A stretch of DNA of 5,860 nucleotides from NCBI GenBank assembly GCA_007120055.1, contig SKOL01000079.1:1-5860 (forward strand), read 5' to 3'. The position numbers and the translations under genes are program-made. Below, in pieces: positions 1 through 5,860 of the stretch (the first letter of the stretch is position 1; every line of letters begins with the position of its first letter). This stretch comes from Anaerobacillus sp. GTDB taxonomy: Bacteria; Bacillota; Bacilli; Bacillales_H; Anaerobacillaceae. A model generated the notes under the pieces. That model made no database searches. It saw only the letters and a list, made by a program, of their open reading frames with translations, and was not told where the DNA came from.

Positions 1-1119
1 GTAGGTTCAATGCTAATTACAATGTTAATTCATCAACGTGTAGCCCTCTTTACTAGTATGGTTTTTTCAATTATTGCTAGTATTATATTTAATGCTGAAT
101 CGATGGGGGTTGTAAACTATACTTTAGGTATTTATGTTTTCTTTAGTTCCGTTGCAGGAGTATTTTTCCTAGGTAAATCAAATCGAGTATCACGAATTTT
201 ACAAGCAGGATTATTTGTAGCAGTTATTAATATCTTGACAATTGTGGCATTACTAATGTTAAGGAATGTCCAATACGGTTGGTTAGAAATTGGTTCGCAT
301 ATAGGGTTTGCTTTTCTTTCAGGTTTTTTAGCAGCTGTTTTAACGCTAGGGTTGTTACCATTTTTTGAGGCTGGCTTTGGTATATTATCGACGATGAAAT
401 TAATTGAACTATCTAATCCAAATCATCCTTTGTTAAGAAAGATTTTAATTGAAACACCAGGGACTTATCACCATAGCGTGATTGTCGCTAACTTGGCTGA
501 GTCAGCATGTGAGGCGATCGGAGCAAATGGATTATTAGCACGAGTCGGATCTTACTATCACGATCTCGGGAAAACGAAGCGACCACATTTCTTTATAGAG
601 AACCAATTGAAAATGGAAAATCCACATGATAAGTTGTCACCACAACTAAGTAAAACGATTATCATTTCTCACCCATACGATGGAGCGGAAATGTTAAAAA
701 ATCATAAGATGCCTAAAGAAATTATTGATATTGCTGAACAACATCATGGAACAAGTCTATTAAAGTTTTTTTACCATAAAGCTAATCAAGAAGTAGAACA
801 AACGATTCCAGAGGAAGAGTTCCGGTATCCAGGACCGAAGGCGCAAAGCTCTGAGTCAGCAATTGTGGGGATTTGTGATTGTGTTGAAGCTGCAGTACGT
901 TCGATGGCGAAACCAACACCTGAAAAAATTGAATCTTTAGTTAAAAAAATTATTACCGATCGTCTTGAGGATGGTCAGTTTGATGAATGTGATTTAACAT
1001 TAAAGCAGCTAAATACAGTCGCTACGTCTATTTGTGAGACGCTTAAAGGTACGTTCCATTCTCGGATTGAATATCCGGAAGATGTAAAAGAGAAGGGGGA
1101 TGGCAAAAGTGATCATTGA
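1..1119 (+). CDS. pgpH: Cyclic-di-AMP phosphodiesterase PgpH, C-terminal part (5' end outside window)
   Basis: This membrane-bound 7TMR-HD family enzyme hydrolyses the second messenger c-di-AMP to pApA. The reading frame is open from base 1, so the gene is cut by the window edge. The 372 visible residues are roughly the C-terminal half of a protein of about 700 residues. Counting from base 1, hydrophobic segments fall near residues 13-31, 39-57, 67-88 and 98-122, the last of the membrane helices. A cytoplasmic HD domain follows. Its expected metal ligands are all present: the HH pair at 157-158, H187-D188 (the HD signature), H224, H248-H249 and D293. An internal ATG at 10 is not the true start, because the transmembrane sequence continues upstream of it. 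The stop codon overlaps the start of ybeY, which indicates translational coupling. The sequence closely resembles what I recall of B. subtilis YqfF. Nothing suggests loss of function. Confidence 0.95.
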   Translation, partial: VGSMLITMLIHQRVALFTSMVFSIIASIIFNAESMGVVNYTLGIYVFFSSVAGVFFLGKSNRVSRILQAGLFVAVINILTIVALLMLRNVQYGWLEIGSHIGFAFLSGFLAAVLTLGLLPFFEAGFGILSTMKLIELSNPNHPLLRKILIETPGTYHHSVIVANLAESACEAIGANGLLARVGSYYHDLGKTKRPHFFIENQLKMENPHDKLSPQLSKTIIISHPYDGAEMLKNHKMPKEIIDIAEQHHGTSLLKFFYHKANQEVEQTIPEEEFRYPGPKAQSSESAIVGICDCVEAAVRSMAKPTPEKIESLVKKIITDRLEDGQFDECDLTLKQLNTVATSICETLKGTFHSRIEYPEDVKEKGDGKSDH

Positions 1120-1570
1120 TATTGATATTCATGATGAAACAGGTAATGTGACGGAAGAACAAATGAGCTTAGTTGAAAATCTTTTAAATGAAGCAGCGAA
1201 AATAGAGGATGTAACTAATGGTTCTGAAGTATCAATTACTTTTGTAGATGATGAACAAATTAAAGAAATTAATAGAGACTACCGTAATAAAGATGCTGCA
1301 ACGGATGTTATTTCCTTTGCATTAAATGACGATGATACAGATATGCTGATCGAAGGGGCACCTAATCTTTTAGGGGATATTATCGTTTCATATCCGAAGA
1401 CGATCGAACAAGCGAAGGAATACGGTCATTCAGTTGAAAGGGAGTTAGGATTTCTCGTAGTACATGGATTTCTTCATCTTTTAGGCTATGATCATCTAAA
1501 TGAAAGCGATGAAAAAGTGATGTTTAAAAGACAAGAGGATATTTTAGAGGCCTATGGACTTCAAAAATAG
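1109..1570 (+). CDS. ybeY: Endoribonuclease YbeY (rRNA maturation factor)
   Basis: YbeY is a zinc-dependent single-strand endoribonuclease needed for 16S rRNA 3'-end maturation and ribosome quality control. The signature HGFLHLLGYDH is intact, with its three zinc-binding histidines at residues 119, 123 and 129 when counted from the start chosen here. The upstream NRDYR and TDVISFA blocks are also typical of the family. I chose GTG at 1109 (153 aa), although an in-frame ATG at 1100 gives 156 aa. The Shine-Dalgarno-like run AGAAGGGGG ends directly against the ATG, leaving no spacer, but lies about 9 nt before the GTG. The GTG also matches the length of B. subtilis YqfG before its IDET motif. 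The gene overlaps the end of pgpH by 11 nt and the start of dgkA by 17 nt, so it sits inside an operon. The product identification is secure; only the start is uncertain. Confidence 0.95.
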   Translation: MIIDIDIHDETGNVTEEQMSLVENLLNEAAKIEDVTNGSEVSITFVDDEQIKEINRDYRNKDAATDVISFALNDDDTDMLIEGAPNLLGDIIVSYPKTIEQAKEYGHSVERELGFLVVHGFLHLLGYDHLNESDEKVMFKRQEDILEAYGLQK

Positions 1571-1946
1571 TTATGATAAAGTTTGGAAGAGGTTTGTTTG
1601 GAGTTTTCGATATGCAGCTTCGGGGTTAAAACATGCAATAACTCATGAACAAAATTTGAAAATACATCTCGTAATAGCATTTGTAGTAATCATTTTGTCG
1701 TTTGTTTTACAAATCTCATTATATGAACGGTTAATCTTATTACTCGTTATTGGTGTTGTGATCGCTTTAGAAGTAGTTAACACTGCTATTGAAAGGGTAG
1801 TAGACCTCGTAACAAAAGAGTTTCACCCGATGGCGCAGGTTGCTAAGGATGTTTCCGCTGGTGCTGTGTTGATCTTTAGTATATTTGCTGTAGTCATCGG
1901 CATATTAATCTTTTATGAGCCAATGGTTAGTTGGCTAGTTGGTTAG
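1554..1946 (+). CDS. dgkA: DgkA-family lipid kinase, probably undecaprenol kinase
   Basis: This small integral membrane kinase is of the prokaryotic diacylglycerol kinase family. Gram-positive members mainly phosphorylate undecaprenol and so return it to the carrier pool used for cell-wall synthesis; that substrate is inferred from family knowledge. The 130 residues contain the family core: E32 and N34 in HEQNLKIH, then the E73-N76-E80-D84 helix (EVVNTAIERVVD), H91, and the K98-D99 motif followed by SAGAVL. Hydrophobic segments lie near residues 38-52, 58-75 and 100-120, which fits the three-helix fold. The ATG overlaps the end of ybeY by 17 nt. Its ribosome-binding site AGAGG has a short 3-nt spacer, which suggests coupled translation. 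In B. subtilis the next gene is cdd; here a DUF502 gene intervenes. Confidence 0.93.
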   Translation: MDFKNSYDKVWKRFVWSFRYAASGLKHAITHEQNLKIHLVIAFVVIILSFVLQISLYERLILLLVIGVVIALEVVNTAIERVVDLVTKEFHPMAQVAKDVSAGAVLIFSIFAVVIGILIFYEPMVSWLVG

Positions 1947-2001
1947 TTCACATACTCCTTTGACTAAATAGTCATAATAATAATGAGAGGGGACACTTCT
2001 C

Positions 2002-2751
2002 ATGTGGTGGAAAGCGTTTCAAAAAAATATCATTGTTGGTTTTATTACACTATTACCTGCAATTGTTACTCTTTATGTCGTACAATTTTTGTTTTCGGTG
2101 ATCGATCGCTTTTTAGGACAATTTTTAACAGACATTTTAAAAGCGTTAAGAGTTTTGAAGGTCGATGAGGGAACAATTTATTTTTTAGGTGTGTACACCC
2201 CCTTTTCGGAACGAATCTTAGGCATTGGGTTTATTTTAACGATCGTAATTATTTCTGTTATCGGGTCGATGAGGAGGAAGGGAAAAAAACAGTATCTTTT
2301 CGATAATGTTGATTATTTTTTTCGGAAAATTCCTTTTGTCAGTTATATATACTCGTCGGTGGAGCAAATGATTAATGCCTTTACTCAAGAACGTTCTTCT
2401 TTTAAAAAAGTAGTCATGATAGAATACCCCCGAAAAGGCATATATACTCTCGGTTTTTTAACTGGAGAATCGAAGGGGGAAGTACAAAGAAGAACTGAAA
2501 AAGATTGTATTAACGTTTTTTTACCAACAACACCTAATCCTACTTCTGGATGGCTTGTTTTAGTTCCAGAAAAAGAGGTAATTGTTTTAAATATGACGGT
2601 GGAGCAAGGGTTGAAATTTATCATATCAGGTGGTGTCGTGGTCCCCCCAGATAAAGCTGCATTTCTTCAAGATGAGCAGGGAAAAACGGTAGAACAAAAT
2701 TTAGAAAGTAATCAAATAGTTATAAATGTAAACAAACGAAAGGACGATTAA
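2002..2751 (+). CDS. DUF502 family membrane protein of unknown function
   Basis: I recognise the DUF502 family from its conserved blocks but know of no established biochemical role. The 249-residue protein has two hydrophobic segments, about residues 9-34 and 71-90. The second is followed by a basic stretch (RRKGKK, 91-96), which suggests a hairpin with the C-terminal domain in the cytoplasm. The soluble part carries the family hallmarks: P111-Y116 (PFVSYIY), EYP at 141-143, GFLTGE at 151-156, and the invariant-looking PTTPNPTSG at 175-183. ISGG at 208-211 lies near the end. The start is ATG 2002, preceded by GAGAGGGG with a 9-nt spacer. The gene sits in the same direction between dgkA (55-nt gap) and cdd (3-nt gap), so it is probably co-transcribed. 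Its neighbours hint at an envelope role, but that is inference only. Confidence 0.88.
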   Translation: MWWKAFQKNIIVGFITLLPAIVTLYVVQFLFSVIDRFLGQFLTDILKALRVLKVDEGTIYFLGVYTPFSERILGIGFILTIVIISVIGSMRRKGKKQYLFDNVDYFFRKIPFVSYIYSSVEQMINAFTQERSSFKKVVMIEYPRKGIYTLGFLTGESKGEVQRRTEKDCINVFLPTTPNPTSGWLVLVPEKEVIVLNMTVEQGLKFIISGGVVVPPDKAAFLQDEQGKTVEQNLESNQIVINVNKRKDD

Positions 2752-4054
<1,303 letters not shown>

Positions 4055-4071
4055 TATTGTTAAAAAATGGC

Positions 4072-4102
4072 AAACAACGCTTATTTATGAGCGTTGTTTT
4101 TT
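4072..4102 (+). terminator. Rho-independent terminator after era
   Basis: A perfect 10-bp stem pairs 4072-4081 with 4090-4099 (core AACAACGCT / AGCGTTGTT). It has an 8-nt loop and runs directly into a T tract (4097-4102). It lies just downstream of the era stop and should end the pgpH-era transcript. This would leave yqzL-recO to its own promoter or to read-through. Confidence 0.88.
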
Positions 4103-4314
4103 ATTTGTAAATTATTTAAAATAAATATAAGTCGCTTGTGTTGGCTTGTAAGAGTTTTCTTTTATTCATAAAAAAATTAGTAATATTTCCTTAACATGTT
4201 TTTTGCAAATAAGGTCATTCTAATAGTTATAGCGAGGTCTAGAATAGCTTTTTAATAAAACGGTGATTAATTAAAGTAAATCAAGTTTCTCGAAAAAGAA
4301 AGGTGGATTCTCTT
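4103..4314 (+). promoter_or_regulatory. AT-rich era-yqzL intergenic region, presumed promoter of yqzL-recO
   Basis: No gene is visible here. Because a terminator precedes it and a gene on the same strand follows, a promoter is expected, but none stands out. The best -10-like hexamer is TAGAAT at 4240-4245 (5 of 6 consensus bases), without a good -35 at normal spacing. TTGCAA at 4203-4208 is a possible -35, but no good -10 lies 16-18 nt downstream. The region ends with the yqzL ribosome-binding site AAAGGTGGA, 7 nt before its ATG. The exact promoter position is not supported. Confidence 0.35.
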
Positions 4315-4458
4315 ATGTTAGATTTTTCCTGGAAGGTATTTTCGATGACAGGTAGCGTCGACACGTACTTAATTATGAAGGAAATTGAAAGAGACACTGT
4401 GGATGCAGGAGAGGAGTTTAGAGAGAAGCTAGATGAAGTAGACACTCCTACAAGTTGA
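4315..4458 (+). CDS. yqzL: YqzL family small protein
   Basis: This is a 47-residue acidic small protein. The N-terminal half MLDFSWKVFSMTGSVDTYL matches the conserved YqzL pattern (W at 6, VFS at 8-10, TG at 12-13, VDTYL at 15-19) known from between era and recO in Bacillus. The C-terminal half is rich in Glu, Asp, Lys and Arg and looks like a helix without a hydrophobic segment, so the protein is probably cytoplasmic. Its function is not known to me. The start is supported by AAAGGTGGA with a 7-nt spacer. The recO start lies 37 nt after its stop, so the two are likely co-transcribed. The gene is short and easily missed by gene callers. Confidence 0.85.
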   Translation: MLDFSWKVFSMTGSVDTYLIMKEIERDTVDAGEEFREKLDEVDTPTS

Positions 4459-4462
4459 TCTT

Positions 4463-4490
4463 GTTTGCCATTAATTTAATGGCGCGGTGA
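4463..4490 (+). promoter_or_regulatory. Small palindrome/hairpin abutting the recO ribosome-binding site
   Basis: GCCATTAA (4467-4474) and TTAATGGC (4476-4483) form a near-perfect 17-nt palindrome. As RNA it would give a 6-bp stem (4467-4472 with 4478-4483) with a 5-nt loop. The recO Shine-Dalgarno GGTGA (4485-4489) begins one base after it. It is too weak and lacks a T tract for a terminator. It could modulate recO translation or be a protein-binding site; both are inference. Confidence 0.35.
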
Positions 4491-4495
4491 TAATA

Positions 4496-5245
4496 ATGTT
4501 ACAAAAGGTAGAGGGAATAGTTATTCGAACCACTGATTACGGAGAGGCGAATAAAATTTTAACATTGTATACACGGGAATTAGGTAAAATTGGTGTGATG
4601 GCTCGCGGGGCTAAACGTCCTAAGAGCCGTCTTTCTTCTATTTCACAGCTATTTACTCATGGCCAGTACGTCTTTCAAAAGACGTCAGGGCTAGGCGTGT
4701 TAAATCAAGGAGAAATTATTAGCTCATTTCGAGATTTAAGAGCTGATATATTTTTAACGGCCTATTCCGCTTATATTGTAGAGTTATTAGATAAATTAAC
4801 AGAGCAAAACGAAAAAAATCCTTATCTATTTGAATTTCTTTATCAAACATTTCACTTCATGGACGAAGGTTATGATTACGAAATTTTAACAAGAATTTTT
4901 GAAATTAAAATGTTGAGAGTAGCAGGAGTTGGCCTACATGTAGATGGGTGTACCCATTGTGGAGCAAATGAAGGGGAGTTTTCGTTTTCTGTAAAAGAAG
5001 GTGGCTTTCTATGTCATCGCTGTTTACATGTTGACAATAAAACATTAAAAATTAGCGCTGCTACGGCGAAGTTGCTTCGATTATTTTATTATTTTGAGTT
5101 AAACCGCTTAGGGTCTATTTCAGTTAAACAAGAAACAAAAATTCAGTTAAAACAAATTGTAGAAGAATATTATGACGAATATTCTGGCCTACATTTAAAA
5201 AGTAAACGGTTCTTAAATCAATTAGATAAGATGAACATCGATTAA
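4496..5245 (+). CDS. recO: DNA repair protein RecO
   Basis: RecO is the recombination mediator of the RecFOR pathway. With RecR it loads RecA onto SSB-coated single-stranded DNA at gaps and also promotes strand annealing. The 249 residues begin with the OB-fold region (VEGIVIRTTDYGEANKILTLYTRELG, residues 5-30). An all-helical middle follows, then a four-cysteine zinc motif, C152-x2-C155 and C173-x2-C176. The late helix AKLLRLFYYFELNRLG (191-206) and the ending LHLKSKRFL (232-240) are family-typical. I chose ATG 4496 (MLQKVEG), which matches B. subtilis RecO (MLTKCEG as I recall). An in-frame GTG at 4487 would add three residues but overlaps the Shine-Dalgarno GGTGA, which sits 6 nt before the ATG. 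The sequence appears complete and intact. Confidence 0.97.
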   Translation: MLQKVEGIVIRTTDYGEANKILTLYTRELGKIGVMARGAKRPKSRLSSISQLFTHGQYVFQKTSGLGVLNQGEIISSFRDLRADIFLTAYSAYIVELLDKLTEQNEKNPYLFEFLYQTFHFMDEGYDYEILTRIFEIKMLRVAGVGLHVDGCTHCGANEGEFSFSVKEGGFLCHRCLHVDNKTLKISAATAKLLRLFYYFELNRLGSISVKQETKIQLKQIVEEYYDEYSGLHLKSKRFLNQLDKMNID

Positions 5246-5301
5246 ATTTTTATATACATAACCAACATGAAGATTTATCGTCATCATTTATAAAGTGTAA
5301 A

Positions 5302-5380
5302 TTGGAGGTTGATTTTCTTTCACGAGCCTCTAAAATTCGATAGAATTTTACAGCGAAGTGAAAGAAAGTCAACCTTCCAA
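5302..5380. repeat. 79-nt long imperfect palindrome (hairpin)
   Basis: The outer arms 5302-5323 and 5358-5380 pair over 22 positions, with one bulged T (5375) and one G-T wobble. Inside, 7 mostly unpaired bases lie on each side. They enclose a perfect 8-bp inner stem, TAAAATTC (5331-5338) with GAATTTTA (5343-5350), and a GATA tetraloop. The element ends in TTGG and CCAA, like terminal inverted repeats. It has no T tract on the + strand, so it is not a typical terminator. It may be a miniature dispersed palindrome or a transcript-end stabiliser for recO. I see no clear target-site duplication. Other copies cannot be checked from this window. Confidence 0.75.
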
Positions 5381-5417
5381 GTAACTATTTTCATGCAACA
5401 TAGAAGGTAATTCGTAT

Positions 5418-5449
5418 AAAGATACAAGGTCATTAAATGGTATCTTTTT
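5418..5449 (+). terminator. Possible weak terminator downstream of recO
   Basis: AAAGATAC (5418-5425) pairs with GTATCTTT (5440-5447) and runs into TTTTT (5445-5449). The 14-nt loop can form a further CAT/ATG mini-stem. The stem is AT-rich with only two G-C pairs, so the terminator would be weak. It lies about 175 nt after the recO stop. Confidence 0.4.
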
Positions 5450-5475
5450 AGAATTAGCTTCTTTTTTGTTTTCTT

Positions 5476-5510
5476 TTGAAATAGAATTTATTGATCATTT
5501 AGTATATAAT
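5476..5510 (+). promoter_or_regulatory. Candidate promoter for ccpN
   Basis: TATAAT at 5505-5510 is a perfect sigma-A -10 hexamer in an AT-rich stretch. The nearest -35-like hexamer, TTGAAA (5476-5481), is 23 nt away, which is too far. With the poorer -10 TAGTAT (5500-5505) the spacing would be 18 nt. If used, the ccpN transcript would begin with a leader of about 270 nt that contains the structured repeat. Confidence 0.3.
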
Positions 5511-5538
5511 TATCGAAAAAGCATAACACATTTAGGTA

Positions 5539-5557
5539 GGCGCAGGCGCTATTCTAA
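5539..5557 (+). repeat. Degenerate copy of the right end of the downstream repeat
   Basis: GGCGCAGGCGCTATTCTAA matches 15 of 19 positions of 5754-5772 (GTCGCTTGCGCTTTTCTAA) in direct orientation. In addition GTAGGCGC (5536-5543) is the exact reverse complement of GCGCCTAC (5607-5614) at the left end of the main repeat. It is best explained as a truncated repeat copy, or as part of a larger composite element. Confidence 0.55.
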
Positions 5558-5589
5558 AAAGATAAGAAAGTATATATATTTGTACTTGG

Positions 5590-5772
5590 AAAGCTGTCTA
5601 GCTTCAGCGCCTACGAGCTCGGTCACTTCAGTCAGGCAACTACCTTGAGTTACTTCTTCGTAGCTTTGCGACGAGTAACCGCAGGAGCATGATTCTAAAG
5701 CCCCAAAAGCGGCTTATGTCAAAGGCCTGCCAGTGCCTATCGCTCGTGACCAAGTCGCTTGCGCTTTTCTAA
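5590..5772 (+). repeat. Structured G+C-rich intergenic repeat, Bacillaceae type
   Basis: The left end (AGCTGTCTAGCTTCAGCGCC, from 5592) and right end (CTTGCGCTTTTCT) resemble a dispersed intergenic repeat I remember from many Bacillaceae genomes; this is recall, not a search. By hand count, 85 of 160 bases (5601-5760) are G or C, well above the surrounding AT-rich sequence. Inverted repeats nest in order: 5606-5610 with 5761-5765, 5621-5626 (GGTCAC) with 5746-5751, and 5633-5637 with 5725-5729. These enclose two hairpins, 5649-5654 (GTTACT) with 5674-5679 and 5698-5702 with 5711-5715. This gives a branched fold ending in GCGCTTTTCT. The boundaries are approximate, and no coding potential is seen. 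It lies directly upstream of ccpN and probably within its leader. Confidence 0.7.
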
Positions 5773-5785
5773 TGTTATGGAGGCG

Positions 5786-5860
5786 GTGAGGAAAATAGAA
5801 CTAAATAATAGGCAAGAACGAATACTTGAAATTGTAAAGGATAACGGTCCTATTACAGGA
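5786..5860 (+). CDS. ccpN: Transcriptional repressor CcpN, N-terminal fragment (3' end outside window)
   Basis: The visible 25 codons read KIELNNRQERILEIVKDNG then PITG after the start. This closely resembles the start of B. subtilis CcpN (IELNKRQEQILQIVKENGPITG from memory), the first part of its winged helix-turn-helix domain. CcpN represses the gluconeogenic genes gapB and pckA when glucose is present. The start is uncertain. GTG 5786 aligns with the B. subtilis start, but its GGAGG (5779-5783) is only 2 nt away. An in-frame ATG at 5777 overlaps that GGAGG and has no ribosome-binding site upstream. In B. subtilis ccpN follows glyQS and precedes yqfL and dnaG-sigA. Here it follows recO and a repeat. 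Confidence 0.85.
   Translation, partial: MRKIELNNRQERILEIVKDNGPITG

Larger units (their letters stand above)
5246..5785. other. Non-coding recO-ccpN interval where glyQS would be expected
   Basis: These 540 bases hold no convincing gene on either strand. From left to right I see about 55 nt of featureless AT-rich DNA, a long hairpin (5302-5380), a weak terminator-like hairpin (5418-5449), AT-rich DNA with a consensus -10 hexamer (5505-5510), a degenerate repeat end (5539-5557) and a G+C-rich structured repeat (about 5590-5772). I see no glyQ or glyS fragment and no T-box core such as GGTGGNACCGCG. Confidence 0.75.

Noticed and set aside
1947..2001. Possible internal promoter or operator in the dgkA-DUF502 gap (TTGACT at 1960, CATAAT at 1973, palindrome TGACTAAATAGTCA at 1961-1974)
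   Set aside because: The -35 and -10 hexamers are not at a usable spacing, and the 6-bp arms are short enough to be chance in this AT-rich DNA.
1983..2168. 61-codon open frame overlapping the start of the DUF502 gene
   Set aside because: It is out of frame with a conserved membrane protein. The ribosome-binding site GAGAGGGG fits the DUF502 start at 2002.
2385..2624. 79-codon open frame on the minus strand inside the DUF502 gene
   Set aside because: It lies wholly antisense to a well-supported conserved gene and resembles no known protein.
5466..5648. 60-codon open frame starting at TTG 5466
   Set aside because: No ribosome-binding site precedes it. Its second half is a translation of the structured repeat, and its composition is not protein-like.
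5590..5772. CRISPR array or transfer RNA in the repeat region
   Set aside because: There are no regularly spaced direct repeats. I see no cloverleaf with a T-loop GTTCRA motif and CCA-compatible acceptor stem.
5246..5785. T-box leader or other known riboswitch in the recO-ccpN gap
   Set aside because: No T-box core sequence or specifier-type stem is recognisable, and no synthetase gene follows.

Overview
The window is ordinary chromosomal DNA from a low-G+C Gram-positive bacterium. The gene order (pgpH, ybeY, dgkA, cdd, era, yqzL, recO, ccpN), strong GGAGG-type ribosome-binding sites and protein sequences close to what I recall from Bacillus subtilis all point to the family Bacillaceae. I cannot name the species. 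An alkaliphilic or environmental Bacillus relative would fit, but that is a guess.

Positions 1-4054 hold a tightly packed operon on the + strand: the 3' part of pgpH (c-di-AMP phosphodiesterase), ybeY (rRNA endoribonuclease), dgkA (undecaprenol-type lipid kinase), a DUF502 membrane protein, cdd (cytidine deaminase) and era (ribosome-assembly GTPase). Neighbours overlap or nearly touch, except for a 55-nt gap before the DUF502 gene. That gene is absent between dgkA and cdd in B. subtilis as I remember it. A clear intrinsic terminator follows era. After about 210 nt of AT-rich DNA comes a small second unit, yqzL (47 codons) and recO (DNA repair). A small hairpin lies immediately upstream of the recO ribosome-binding site.

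Positions 5246-5785 are non-coding and are the unusual part. In B. subtilis, glyQ-glyS with its T-box leader lies between recO and ccpN. Here there is no glyQS and no T-box. The gap instead contains a 79-nt near-perfect hairpin (5302-5380), a weak terminator-like hairpin (5418-5449), an AT-rich stretch with a consensus -10 hexamer, and a roughly 180-nt G+C-rich structured repeat (about 5590-5772). The repeat has nested inverted repeats that would fold into a branched structure, and a degenerate copy of its right end lies just upstream (5539-5557). It stops about 13 nt before the start of ccpN, whose first residues close the window.

Functionally this is a housekeeping cluster: ribosome maturation (YbeY, Era), nucleotide signalling and salvage (PgpH, Cdd), envelope lipid recycling (DgkA), recombination (RecO) and control of gluconeogenesis (CcpN). 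I see no phage, transposase, CRISPR or defence gene. The points of interest are the repeats and the altered gene order, not a new protein system.
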